Assembly: GCA_938002655.1 (NCBI GenBank)
Contig: CALLAC010000008.1
Location: forward strand, 62,001-126,000
DNA: 64,000 nt
Direction: 5' to 3'
Origin: an uncultured Cytophagales bacterium
Lineage (GTDB): Bacteria > Bacteroidota > Bacteroidia > Cytophagales > Thermonemataceae
Position numbers and translations under genes: made by a program. The notes beneath the pieces are model-generated. The model was not told the origin of the DNA, did not search any database, and saw nothing but the letters and a program-made list of their open reading frames with translations. Of the stretch, positions 44,538-53,747 are shown piece after piece (positions within the stretch are counted from its first letter, which is position 1; every line of letters starts with the position of its first letter).

Positions 44538-46229
44538 ATGATGAGATTATATCTTTCGTTTGTGGCACTAGTGTTGCTACTGGCTTCTTGTGGCAACCAA
44601 AACAGCGATAGTGGAAAGAAAATTTTCCGCTATAATCAAACAGGTGGCTTAAACTCTTTGGACCCCGCACAAGCTCGAAACCGTGCCGCTATTTGGGCTA
44701 CTACACAAATTTTTAATGGATTGCTAGAACTTGACGAAAATATGCTTCCTACGCAATCTATTGCAGAGGCATATCGTTGGGATAGCACCGAAACTATCTA
44801 TACCTTTATTATTCGAAAAGGGGTGCATTTTCATGATGACCCTTGCTTCCCCAATGGTATTGGTAGAGAAGTTACCGCCGATGACTTTGTGTATAGTTTC
44901 AAACGTATTTTAAGTGCCAAAACACGCAGCACAGGAGCCTGGATTTTCAGGGACAAAGTTCACCCCAATCCTGATTCTGCTTTTGTAGCTTTGGATAGAT
45001 ATACTTTGCAAATTCGCCTGCAACGCAGATTTCATCCGTTCCTTTCCATTCTTACCATGCCTTATGCTTTTGTAGTACCTTATGAAGCTATTGAAAAATA
45101 CGGCGATGATTTTCGCTCTCATCCCGTAGGTACGGGTCCTTTTAAGTTCAGAGAATGGAAAGAAGGAGAGCGTTTAGTGTTGGATAGAAACCCTCATTAT
45201 TGGAAAAAAGATGCAGATGGAAGGCAATTGCCTTTTCTTGATGGAGTAGAAGTTCGTTTTATCAACGACCCTAATACCGCTTACAGAGAATTTACAGCAG
45301 GAAAGCTGGATTTTATTGTAGGTCTTTCCGAAAATGCTAAAGAAATGATTGCCAACGGCAAAATTAAAGAAGAATTCAAGAAAAAATATAACATAGATAA
45401 AGTTCCTTACATGAATACCGAATATATCGGTTTTCAATTGGACCCTGCCGCTTATAAAGGTGATACTACACATCCTTTCTTGAAAAAGAAATTCCGTCAG
45501 GCTATTAGTTATGCTATCGATAGAGATCAAATCGTGAATATTATTCGTAATGGATTAGGAGTTTCAGGTAATTCAGGAATAACGCCCGTTGCTCTACCTT
45601 CTTTCGATTCTGTAGTAGTGAAAGGTTATAGCTACAATCCCGAAAAAGCCAAACAACTCTTAAAAGAACTTGGCTATGAAGGTGGTAAAGGATTACCTAA
45701 ACTTAAATTACAAACTTATACTACTGATAAAGAAATTGCCGAAAATATTGCCAAAAACTTGAAAGATATTGGTATTGAGGTAGAAATAGAAATGAATATG
45801 TTTGTAAAGCATCAGCAAACGGTTGATGAAGGCAAATCATTATTTTTCAGAGGTTCTTGGCTCGGCGATTACCCCAACGCAGAAAACTACTTTGCAATGT
45901 TTTATAGCAAAAACTTTTCGCCTTCTGGGCCCAACAAAACGCATTTTGTAAATAAAGAATTCGATAGATTATACGTAGAAGCCCAAGAAAAAGATGACCA
46001 TGACGAAGATCATCATTTGCTGTATCAGTATTATCATAAAATGGATAATATCATTGTGGAGGAGTGTCCGATTGTTGTATTGTATTACGACGAAATTTTA
46101 AGAATTTACAGCAAAAAAATCAAAGGATTGAAAACTAACTCTAGCAATATGCTGATTTTAGAAAATGTAGATTTTGCAAAACCAGGAGAAGAAAATACCG
46201 CCGAAAAGAAAGCTACAGCCAAAAAATAA
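44538..46229 (+). CDS. Peptide/solute-binding lipoprotein, SBP family 5
   Basis: A 563-residue OppA-like binding lipoprotein. The lipobox is LLLASCGN (Cys19), and the family 5 fold shows the early AEAYRWDST, VTADDFVYSFKRIL and a GTGPFKFREWKEGERLVL segment. It would deliver peptides or another small solute to an ABC permease. No dpp/opp permease or ATPase lies next to it. The C-terminus has an unusual Lys/Ala-rich tail (AEKKATAKK). Two tandem promoter candidates precede it. Confidence 0.92.
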   Translation: MMRLYLSFVALVLLLASCGNQNSDSGKKIFRYNQTGGLNSLDPAQARNRAAIWATTQIFNGLLELDENMLPTQSIAEAYRWDSTETIYTFIIRKGVHFHDDPCFPNGIGREVTADDFVYSFKRILSAKTRSTGAWIFRDKVHPNPDSAFVALDRYTLQIRLQRRFHPFLSILTMPYAFVVPYEAIEKYGDDFRSHPVGTGPFKFREWKEGERLVLDRNPHYWKKDADGRQLPFLDGVEVRFINDPNTAYREFTAGKLDFIVGLSENAKEMIANGKIKEEFKKKYNIDKVPYMNTEYIGFQLDPAAYKGDTTHPFLKKKFRQAISYAIDRDQIVNIIRNGLGVSGNSGITPVALPSFDSVVVKGYSYNPEKAKQLLKELGYEGGKGLPKLKLQTYTTDKEIAENIAKNLKDIGIEVEIEMNMFVKHQQTVDEGKSLFFRGSWLGDYPNAENYFAMFYSKNFSPSGPNKTHFVNKEFDRLYVEAQEKDDHDEDHHLLYQYYHKMDNIIVEECPIVVLYYDEILRIYSKKIKGLKTNSSNMLILENVDFAKPGEENTAEKKATAKK

Positions 46230-46251
46230 TCAGCTTGCTTACAAAAAAATC

Positions 46252-46281
46252 AAGGGTTTCGCTTGTGATAGCGAAGCCCTT
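46252..46281 (-). terminator. Terminator between convergent lipoprotein and FKBP genes
   Basis: A 12-pair stem (AAGGGTTTCGCT / AGCGAAGCCCTT, one G-T pair) with loop TGTGAT. On the minus strand a run of seven T follows, ending the FKBP transcript; on the plus strand the T-tract is poor. Confidence 0.75.
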
Positions 46282-46311
46282 TGCCTTACAAAAATAATAA
46301 AAGCCAACTTT

Positions 46312-46770
46312 TTAGTCAAAGAATACCAAACCACTTTTTTTAGGATTGATTTCTACAAGTTGTACCTCAAAAATAAGGTCTTTACCTGCTAGCGGATGGT
46401 TAGCATCTATGGTTACGGTTTCTTCATTTACGGCAGTCATTACTGCAGGAATCTGCCCACCATTGGCTAAATTGATGGCAAGTTGTGTGCCAACTTCCAA
46501 AGGCATACCAAAAGGTAACTGACTTTTGGGAACTTCTAAAATCATTTCTTCTAAAACTTCGCCATATCCCAACTCACAAGGCACTTGAATACTCTTTTTT
46601 TCTCCTACTTCCATTCCCAAAATACCTTGCTCAAAACCAGGAATCATTTGTCCTTCGCCCATTGTAAATTCAAGAGGCTCTCTACCGAGCGAAGAATCAA
46701 AGATTTCCCCTGTGCTTAATCTGCCCGTGTAATGAACTCTTACCACGTGCCCATTTTCTACTTTTTGCAT
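46312..46770 (-). CDS. FKBP-type peptidyl-prolyl isomerase, SlyD-like
   Basis: A 152-residue prolyl isomerase with the FKBP core (VRVHYTGRLSTGEIFDSS, EFTMGEGQMIPGFEQGILGM) and the IF insert in the flap expected of SlyD-like chaperone-isomerases (about 65-125). The Cys/His-rich metal tail of E. coli SlyD is absent. No signal peptide, so it is cytoplasmic. It diverges from the lamin-tail gene over a 159-base gap holding that gene's promoter. Confidence 0.93.
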   Translation of the reverse strand: MQKVENGHVVRVHYTGRLSTGEIFDSSLGREPLEFTMGEGQMIPGFEQGILGMEVGEKKSIQVPCELGYGEVLEEMILEVPKSQLPFGMPLEVGTQLAINLANGGQIPAVMTAVNEETVTIDANHPLAGKDLIFEVQLVEINPKKSGLVFFD

Positions 46771-46852
46771 AAAATAATGAAATTTGATTGTAAAAGCTCA
46801 AAAATATAAAATTCGGGACTTTTTTGCAAGAGATTTTTTGTTTTTCATTTTA

Positions 46853-46879
46853 TTTGGCATAGATTTAACATTACCTTTG
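46853..46879 (+). promoter_or_regulatory. Promoter of the lamin-tail-domain protein
   Basis: TTTG (46853-46856), a 15-base gap and TACCTTTG (46872-46879) form an exact Bacteroidota -33/-7 pair, 51 bases before the start codon. Confidence 0.65.
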
Positions 46880-46929
46880 TATTTTGTAAATGTTTTTTTC
46901 GTATATTGTTGCAATTTTAGCGGTATTAT

Positions 46930-49900
46930 ATGAAAAAAGTTCTACTCTTGGGCTTCTTATATCTGCTTACACACGTATCAACGGCTCAACTGATACGATT
47001 CAGTTTTACGGGAGCTACGGGAACACCTGCAACTTTCCCTGCTGATGCTCAGCCCACCAATGGCTCGGTAACAGATTTTAGCCGTAGTACAAGTATTACG
47101 CCGATTACTTCATCAGACAATTTTGGGGCAAGTGCTTGGAATGTAGTTTCATTAGACCTGAACCGATACTTCTCTTTCACGATAACAGCCAATCCAGGAT
47201 TTGTGCTGAACCTTTCGAGTTTTGAACTTGATGAAGTGCGTAGTGCTACGGGTCCTACACAATGGGTTTTGCGTTCCAGTCGTGATGGGTTTAGCACCGA
47301 TTTGGGTACTTATACCAATACAGGTACAAGTTTGCTTACCAATCGTGTCATTGCTTTGGACGAAAATTTTTACAACGTTTCAGGTAGCATAGAATTTCGA
47401 ATATATGCCTTCGGAGCAAGTAGTGCCGCAGGTACTTGGCGGGTGGATAACGTAGAGGTCTTCGGCTCTATTTCAACGCCTGATATTATCCCACCTACCC
47501 TGATAAGTGCTTCTACACTTGTAAATAACCAACTTGATGTATTTTTTAGTGAAAGTGTAACGCTAACTTCTGCTCAAAATCCTACTAATTATAGTGTAAG
47601 CGGCGGCATAGGCACGCCGCTGACAGCTACTCGCAACCCAACTAATTTTTCGCAAGTTACGCTTACTTTCGCTACTCCATTTGTAAACAATCAAACTTAC
47701 ACTATCACGGCAAACAATATTGTAGATTTTGCCTCCAATACACAAAGCTCTACGCAAACAAATTTTACCTATTTGGAAATTTCAACGGCTTTGCCTCGCG
47801 ATATTATTATCAATGAAATCATGGCAGATGAAACGCCTGTGGTCGGGCTTCCTGCCTCCGAGTATGTAGAGTTGTATAATCGTTCTGATAAAAATATCAA
47901 TCTAAAAAATTGGACGCTCAATACGCGAACTATCACTACAAACGATTTTATTCTTCAACCGAACCAATACGTACTGCTTTGTCCGCAGGCAAATGCTTCG
48001 CTTTTTTCAAGTTTTGGAACAGTGATAGGTATGCCTTCTTGGGATGTGCTGACTAACTCGGGAGAAACTGTTACCCTACGAGATAACCCCAACAACACGG
48101 ATATTGATGCAGTTACCTATGCACTTTCTTGGTACAGAAATCCTGCCAAAGACGATGGCGGCTGGAGCTTGGAACTTATCAACCCTACGCTCCCTTGCAG
48201 TGATGAAAACAACTGGATAGCTTCCAATCATCCTCTTGGTGGAACACCTGCACAACCCAATTCGGTGCTTGATAACACTCCCGATACACAAGCCCCACGC
48301 ATAAGCAGTACGGCTATTCCTGCCCCTAACATAGTGCGTATTGTATTCAATGAACCCATGAATCAAAGCTCTCTGCTCTCGGCAACTTACAATTTCTCAG
48401 GAGGTGTGAGTGTAAGTTCGGTAACAGCGATTAGCGACAAAGAGGTACAACTAAATTTGAGTAGTAATCTTGTGGCAGGTGATATTTATACGCTTACACT
48501 CAATGGATTGACAGATTGTGTGGGGAATGCGTTGCAAGCCAACACCCAATTGCAATTAGGCTTGGGGCTTACACCTACTTTTCATCAAGTAATTATCACT
48601 GAAATTTTTGCTGACCCCGACCCACGCGTAGGGCTTCCCGAACAAGAATACATAGAACTCTACAACCGAACCAATAAAGTAATCAGTTTGCAAGGGTGCA
48701 AACTGCTGGATAACACAAGCTCTGTAACGCTTCCTGCTATCAACATTTTGCCTAATCAGTACATTACTTTGGTAAATGCGAGTGTTATCAACGATTTTTC
48801 GGCATATAGCAATGTGTATGGTATTAGTGGAATGGTAAGCCTGAATAATAGCGGTGAGCGATTGAGCCTTATAGCACCAAACGGCAGTCAGATTTTTACA
48901 GTAAATTATAGTGATAGCTGGTATAAAGATGCTACCAAAAAGCAAGGCGGCTGGTCTTTGGAAATGATTGATACTGATAACCCTTGTGGAGAAGTAGATA
49001 ACTGGACTGCCTCTATAAACCCTAATGGTGGAACGCCTTCGGCTGAAAATTCTGTAAAAGAAGCTCGCCCTGATAATATTCCGCCTCGCCTGCTTCGTGC
49101 CGATGCTGTTGACAATACTACGGTTATTTTGAGTTTTAATGAACGCTTGGATAGTACTTTTGCCGCCAACGCTCTCTATACCATTGACAAAGGTATCAGT
49201 GTGCAAACTCGTACTGTAATAGCTCCCGATTTCAAAAAAGTACGCCTTATGCTTTCACCTGCTCTGCAAAATCGTGAAAAGTATCGGGTGGTAGTGCAAA
49301 GCCTGACTGATTGTGCAGGAAATTTGATTGCAGAAGCAAATTTTGCCGATTTTGGCGTAGCTGAACAAGCCGATTCGCTGGATATTGTACTCAACGAAGT
49401 ACTTTTCAATCCTTATGCAGGCGGAAATGATTTTGTAGAGCTATACAATAACTCAGAAAAATACATCAATTTGAAAAATTGGTCGCTGGCTCGCATACGC
49501 AACGATGCTGTGGATAGCCAAAAAAGCATTACAGACGAAGACTACGTACTCGCTCCTCGCAGTTATGTAGCTATTTCCGATAATATTTTGAACATTCAGC
49601 AAAACTATCCGCTTTCCGAAGGTAAGCCAATGCTTCAAACGCCTTCTTCTTTGCCTGCTTTTACAAGCCAAAGAGATGTAGTATTGGTTATCAATAATTT
49701 GAACAAAATTGTAGAACGCTTTGATTACGACGAAAAAATGCACTTCAAACTGCTTGACAATGTGAAAGGCGTTTCATTAGAACGTTTAGGCTTTGATTTA
49801 CCTACAAATGACCCGAATTCTTGGTTTTCGGCCGCAAGTAGTGTAGGCTTTGCCACACCAGGCTACGAAAATTCACAAAATAAACTCTACCAAAGTCAAA

Positions 49901-50217
49901 CCGGAGAAATTACAATTGTTCCGAAGGTTTTTACTCCCAACAACGACGGACAAGCAGACTTTACAAGTATTAACTTTAAGTTTTCGGGGCAAGGAAATGT
50001 AGCCAATGTAATTGTTTACGATGCACAAGGGCGAGCAGTGCGTTATTTGGCAAGAAATCAGACTTTGCCCAATGAAGGCTCTTTACTCTGGGACGGCACC
50101 AATGAAGAAAAAAAACGTGTCTTACCCGGTTATTATGTCGTAGTTTTTGAAATTTTCAATCTTTCGGGCAAAAAGGAAACCTACAAAGAAACCGTTGCGG
50201 TAGTAGGAAAATTTTAG
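46930..50217 (+). CDS. Secreted lamin-tail-domain protein with T9SS-type C-terminal domain
   Basis: An 1095-residue exported protein. After a signal peptide (ending VSTAQ) an N-terminal beta domain (about 20-180) precedes three repeats of an Ig-like linker plus lamin-tail domain (starts near 291, 553 and 817; each begins with an N/T-E-I/V motif and has EYVELYNRS-like strands). The last 100 residues (from about 995, VFTPNNDGQAD to the C-terminal YKETVAVVGKF) are a gliding-motility-associated CHU_C domain, which directs type IX secretion. It is probably a cell-surface protein of unknown binding partner. Confidence 0.9.
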   Translation: MKKVLLLGFLYLLTHVSTAQLIRFSFTGATGTPATFPADAQPTNGSVTDFSRSTSITPITSSDNFGASAWNVVSLDLNRYFSFTITANPGFVLNLSSFELDEVRSATGPTQWVLRSSRDGFSTDLGTYTNTGTSLLTNRVIALDENFYNVSGSIEFRIYAFGASSAAGTWRVDNVEVFGSISTPDIIPPTLISASTLVNNQLDVFFSESVTLTSAQNPTNYSVSGGIGTPLTATRNPTNFSQVTLTFATPFVNNQTYTITANNIVDFASNTQSSTQTNFTYLEISTALPRDIIINEIMADETPVVGLPASEYVELYNRSDKNINLKNWTLNTRTITTNDFILQPNQYVLLCPQANASLFSSFGTVIGMPSWDVLTNSGETVTLRDNPNNTDIDAVTYALSWYRNPAKDDGGWSLELINPTLPCSDENNWIASNHPLGGTPAQPNSVLDNTPDTQAPRISSTAIPAPNIVRIVFNEPMNQSSLLSATYNFSGGVSVSSVTAISDKEVQLNLSSNLVAGDIYTLTLNGLTDCVGNALQANTQLQLGLGLTPTFHQVIITEIFADPDPRVGLPEQEYIELYNRTNKVISLQGCKLLDNTSSVTLPAINILPNQYITLVNASVINDFSAYSNVYGISGMVSLNNSGERLSLIAPNGSQIFTVNYSDSWYKDATKKQGGWSLEMIDTDNPCGEVDNWTASINPNGGTPSAENSVKEARPDNIPPRLLRADAVDNTTVILSFNERLDSTFAANALYTIDKGISVQTRTVIAPDFKKVRLMLSPALQNREKYRVVVQSLTDCAGNLIAEANFADFGVAEQADSLDIVLNEVLFNPYAGGNDFVELYNNSEKYINLKNWSLARIRNDAVDSQKSITDEDYVLAPRSYVAISDNILNIQQNYPLSEGKPMLQTPSSLPAFTSQRDVVLVINNLNKIVERFDYDEKMHFKLLDNVKGVSLERLGFDLPTNDPNSWFSAASSVGFATPGYENSQNKLYQSQTGEITIVPKVFTPNNDGQADFTSINFKFSGQGNVANVIVYDAQGRAVRYLARNQTLPNEGSLLWDGTNEEKKRVLPGYYVVVFEIFNLSGKKETYKETVAVVGKF

Positions 50218-50290
50218 AGATTTTGAGCTTTTCTAAAATAATTTTTCCCAAAAGTATTCGTTCATAAATTGTAAATACACCATTTTGCCT

Positions 50291-51343
50291 ATGCGTTTTA
50301 TGTTGCTTTTTTTAGCTTTTGCCGTTTTTACTTCTGTGCTTGCACAGAAAAATTCCAAGAAAAAAATACCCAAAAATGTACTTACAGTTGCATTTTATAA
50401 CCAAGAAAATCTTTTTGATACCGAAGATGACCCAACAATCGATGACTCGGAGTTTCTGCCTACTTCTGCCAATCAGTGGGACGAGGCAAAGTATCGGAAA
50501 AAACTTGCCAATATGGCGTATGCCATTAGTACCATAGGGCAAAACGCCCCTGATATTTTAGGACTTTGTGAAGTTGAAAACAGAAAAGTACTGGAAGATT
50601 TAGTGAAAGAGAAAAGTATCGCTAAATATAATTACAGCATTGTGCATTACAATTCACCCGACGAAAGAGGAATAGATGTGGCTTTGCTTTATAAAAAAGA
50701 TGTCTTTACACCTTTCGCCGATAAAGCTATTCGTATCGAGCTACCCAATAATGATAAAACCCGCGATGTACTACTGGTTTCGGGAATTTTGGGAAAAAAA
50801 GATACACTTCACGTTTTTGTAGTGCATTTTCCTTCTCGTAGAGGAGGGTTGGAAGCCAGCGAACCTCGTAGAATAATAGCCGCTACCAAAGTACGGCAAG
50901 CGGTAGATTCACTTTTACAGAAAAATCCTAAAAGCAATATCGTTTTGATGGGCGATTGGAACGATGAGCCCGATAATAAAAGCATCGTAGAAGTTTTGAA
51001 AGCAAAAGGAGATATGCAAAACTTACAATCAGGCGATTTGTTCAATCCTATGGCTCGGCTCAAAGCCGAAGGAATGGGCTCTCATGCTCATTACAATAGG
51101 CAGGAGAAAAAAGTAGAATGGAATGTGCTCGACCAAATTATTTTATCGCAAAATTTACTTGACCGAAAAAGTAAATTGCAGTATCTACCAAACTCGGCTA
51201 CTATCCATAAGCCCGATTTTCTTTTGCAACAACAACCACCCCAATACAAAGGGCAACCTTTGCGAACTTTTGCAGGAAAGCAATATTTAGCAGGATATAG
51301 CGACCATTTTCCTGTGTTTGTGTATCTGAAAACGAGAAAATAA
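50291..51343 (+). CDS. Secreted endonuclease/exonuclease/phosphatase-family protein
   Basis: A 350-residue EEP-fold protein with a signal peptide (FLAFAVFTSVLAQ). Active-site elements are in order: VAFYNQENLFDTEDD, GLCEVENRKVL (metal Glu), VVHFPSRRGG, MGDWNDEP (Asp/Asn) and YSDHFPV (catalytic His). It may degrade extracellular nucleic acid or phosphoesters. A TTG two codons upstream is possible, but ATG 50291 starts the signal. It is followed immediately by a small thiamine-binding-type protein. Confidence 0.92.
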   Translation: MRFMLLFLAFAVFTSVLAQKNSKKKIPKNVLTVAFYNQENLFDTEDDPTIDDSEFLPTSANQWDEAKYRKKLANMAYAISTIGQNAPDILGLCEVENRKVLEDLVKEKSIAKYNYSIVHYNSPDERGIDVALLYKKDVFTPFADKAIRIELPNNDKTRDVLLVSGILGKKDTLHVFVVHFPSRRGGLEASEPRRIIAATKVRQAVDSLLQKNPKSNIVLMGDWNDEPDNKSIVEVLKAKGDMQNLQSGDLFNPMARLKAEGMGSHAHYNRQEKKVEWNVLDQIILSQNLLDRKSKLQYLPNSATIHKPDFLLQQQPPQYKGQPLRTFAGKQYLAGYSDHFPVFVYLKTRK

Positions 51344-51344
51344 C

Positions 51345-51587
51345 ATGCAAGTCAGTGTAGAGTTGAGCCTTTATCCTTTAAACAACGATTTTGAGCAAAT
51401 AATTTTAGATTTCATTGAAAAGCTCAAAGACAGCTCTTTGGAAGTGCAGACCAACGGAATGAGTACGCAAGTTTTTGGTGAAATGGATATAATTATGGAA
51501 AAAATTGGAAAAGCAATGAAAGAAGTTTATGCCGAAAACAAAGCAATATTAGTCATGAAAATGGGGAAAGGAACATTGAAATTATAG
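51345..51587 (+). CDS. MTH1187/YkoF-family thiamine-binding-type protein
   Basis: An 80-residue protein of the MTH1187/YkoF-type fold, recognised by the N-terminal VSVELSLYPLN and STQVFGEMDIIM segments. Relatives bind thiamine or hydroxymethylpyrimidine, but no thi gene or TPP riboswitch is visible, so the ligand is inferred only from family. It starts one base after the EEP stop and is followed by an intrinsic terminator. Confidence 0.82.
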   Translation: MQVSVELSLYPLNNDFEQIILDFIEKLKDSSLEVQTNGMSTQVFGEMDIIMEKIGKAMKEVYAENKAILVMKMGKGTLKL

Positions 51588-51646
51588 TTGCAAGGGAATA
51601 AAAGAGCGTGATTTTTTCTTTTTCAAGAAGCATAGAAAAATTTTTG

Positions 51647-51679
51647 AGCGACAACATCACTATCAGCAATGTTGTCGCT
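51647..51679 (+). terminator. Intrinsic terminator after the MTH1187-like gene
   Basis: A perfect 11-pair inverted repeat (AGCGACAACAT / ATGTTGTCGCT) with an 11-base loop is followed by TTAATTTTATTT. The rest of 51588-51832 shows no gene. Confidence 0.8.
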
Positions 51680-51832
51680 TTAATTTTATTTGTAATTATT
51701 TGCGTTCAAAAGGGTTTGATGTTCAAGTTTTTAAGAACTTTGCTACTTATCTTTGTATTGGATATCGGTGCTACAAAGTCTTGTTTCCTTTTCCCTATTG
51801 CAAACTATACCCAAACAATCAATTCTACTTTT

Positions 51833-53176
51833 CTATACTGCCACAGGCATACCCTGATAAACAGCGCCTTTTTTAGTAGCTTCGTGAGGATATTTGACAT
51901 GCCATTCAAATTCATCTCTGAAATGCCTTATTGCCGATTGTACAGGCCAAGCCGCCGCTTCGCCCAAAGGGCAAATCGTTTTGCCTTCAATATTATTGGC
52001 AATACCTAGGAGTAAATCTATATCTTGCATTGTACCTTTTCCATATTCTATTTTGTGTAAAACCTTTTCAAGCCAACCTGTACCTTCACGACAAGGACTG
52101 CACTGCCCGCATGATTCGTGATGATAGAACTTGGCAAGGCTTAATGTATTTTTTACAATACACACGGTTTCGTCCATTACTATAAATCCACCTGAGCCGA
52201 GCATAGTACCTGTCTGAAAACCTCCATCATTGAGCGATTCATAAGTCATAAGTCTTGGTTCGCCTTTGGCAGTTTTGAGTATTAGGTGAGCAGGCAATAC
52301 AGGCACCGAAGAACCTCCTGCAATCACTGCTTTTAGTTTCTTTCCGTTTCTAATGCCTCCACAATATTCATCAGAATAAATAAACTCTTCCACAGGCACT
52401 CCGAGCTCAATTTCATAAACGCCAGGCTTGTTGATATGCCCGCAAGCCGAAAAGAGTTTTGTTCCTGTACTTTTGCCAATACCGATTTTAGCATACTCTT
52501 CGCCGCCGTTATTTACTATCCAAGAAACAGAGGCAATAGTTTCTACATTATTCACCACCGTAGGGCAATCATACAAACCTTTTACAGCAGGAAAAGGGGG
52601 TTTGTTGCGAGGATTGCCACGTTTACCTTCCAAACTTTCCAAAAGAGCTGTTTCTTCTCCACAAATGTAAGCTCCTCCGCCAGGATGTACGTATAAATCC
52701 AAACTGTAATCGGTGCCGAGAATGTTTTTACCTAAAAATCCTGCATTGTAGGCTTCGGCAATGGCTTTTTCTAAAATTTTGATTACATAGAGCATTTCAC
52801 CTCTTACATAAATGTAAGAAGTTCTTGCACCTAAAGCGTAGCTAGAAACAATCATTCCTTCGATAAGGGCATGAGGAAGGTGGCTCATCAGGTATCTATC
52901 CTTGAAAGTTCCAGGCTCGGATTCATCAGCATTACAAACTAGATAGCGAGGTACGCCTTCGGGTTTTGCTAAAAAACCCCACTTCATACCCGTAGGGAAG
53001 CCTGCTCCGCCACGCCCTCGTAAGCCCGATTTCTTGACTTCTTCTGTAACTTCATCGGGTGTCATTGTTTTGAGAGCTTTTTCTACAGCACGATAGCCCC
53101 CCATTTTGCGATACACTTCAAAGGTTTCAATTCCTGGAACGTTGATATGTTCGGTAAGAATTTTAATGCCTGCCAT
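51833..53176 (-). CDS. nuoF: NADH-quinone oxidoreductase subunit F
   Basis: NuoF holds the NADH site, FMN and one [4Fe-4S] cluster of complex I. The 447-residue protein has FMN/NADH glycine motifs GRGGAGFPTG (residues 54-63) and GAYICGEETALLESLEG, and the cluster cysteines ESCGQCSPCREG (about 350-361) with a distal Cys in KTICPLG. It stands apart from other nuo genes: nuoG lies about 36 kb away, and no nuoE is adjacent. Confidence 0.96.
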   Translation of the reverse strand: MAGIKILTEHINVPGIETFEVYRKMGGYRAVEKALKTMTPDEVTEEVKKSGLRGRGGAGFPTGMKWGFLAKPEGVPRYLVCNADESEPGTFKDRYLMSHLPHALIEGMIVSSYALGARTSYIYVRGEMLYVIKILEKAIAEAYNAGFLGKNILGTDYSLDLYVHPGGGAYICGEETALLESLEGKRGNPRNKPPFPAVKGLYDCPTVVNNVETIASVSWIVNNGGEEYAKIGIGKSTGTKLFSACGHINKPGVYEIELGVPVEEFIYSDEYCGGIRNGKKLKAVIAGGSSVPVLPAHLILKTAKGEPRLMTYESLNDGGFQTGTMLGSGGFIVMDETVCIVKNTLSLAKFYHHESCGQCSPCREGTGWLEKVLHKIEYGKGTMQDIDLLLGIANNIEGKTICPLGEAAAWPVQSAIRHFRDEFEWHVKYPHEATKKGAVYQGMPVAV

Positions 53177-53231
53177 ATACTAAAAGTTTACATTAAAAAA
53201 AAATGTGCAAATGAAATGTTTTAGATTTCTC

Positions 53232-53239
53232 CAAAAATA
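53232..53239 (-). promoter_or_regulatory. Candidate -7 element before nuoF
   Basis: On the minus strand TATTTTTG fits TAnnTTTG, in the gap upstream of nuoF. A TTGG lies about 22 bases upstream of it, slightly farther than ideal for -33. The leader would be about 50 bases. Weak, as the region is very A/T-rich. Confidence 0.3.
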
Positions 53240-53289
53240 AAAAAAAATGTCGGTTATCCAATTGGCATGAAGCTATTTTTTGCAAAAAT

Positions 53290-53678
53290 TCATTGATACA
53301 GATTTTTATCTAAAAAGGTAACTTTCTTAATTTCAAGAATTTGTTCAGAATTTGCCAAAGTAGGATAGCGTTTGGTAGCAGTGAAGGTAAAAATAGGAAC
53401 TGCTTGCACCATCTTGCCCTGATAAAAAGAGTATTGCTAATTTAGTATAGTTTTTTTATTTTGTAGCTTTACATAGACTTCGCCCGCACAAAATTTTTTT
53501 TTTACAATTTTGGCAAAGCAATATTTTCAAACTCAACGCCAAAGCCTGTAAGCACCAAAATAGGTTCAGTAGTTTCTTTGTTGATTTGTGTGCTATCAAT
53601 AGTTTTTTTTGCCTTGCGAAGGGGTACAACTTTGAAGCAATTTGCAGTAACCAAGAAAAAGTAATTAGTGAGTTTCAT
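53290..53678 (-). pseudogene. Decayed small protein gene, frameshift plus in-frame TAG
   Basis: The 571-base gap 53177-53747 contains a remnant coding stretch. From ATG 53678 it reads 58 residues (MKLTNYFFLVTANCF... to FENIALPKL) to a TAA. The next reading frame then continues with FCAGEVYVKLQNKKTILN, meets a TAG at 53437-53439, and continues in that frame with YSFYQGKMVQAVPIFTFTAT to a TGA at 53290. One extra A in the AAAA before the TAA restores a single frame through the first part. The translation has ordinary protein composition, so it looks like one broken gene of about 130 codons. I do not recognise the family. Confidence 0.55.
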
Positions 53679-53706
53679 TTTTTGTTTTTTGGAAAAATAA
53701 GAAAAA

Positions 53707-53722
53707 AGGGCTTTGAAGCCCT
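53707..53722 (-). terminator. Intrinsic terminator of the TPR-CHAT gene
   Basis: On the minus strand a 6-pair stem AGGGCT / AGCCCT with a TCAA loop is followed by six T. It lies about 25 bases after the stop of the TPR-CHAT gene. Confidence 0.7.
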
Positions 53723-53747
53723 AAATTAAGCGTAATTTGAAAAATTT

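Noticed and set aside
51608-52009. 133-codon plus-strand open frame overlapping the nuoF 3' end
   Set aside because: Starts with GTG, contains the hairpin terminator, runs antisense into conserved nuoF, and its translation has no protein-like motif.
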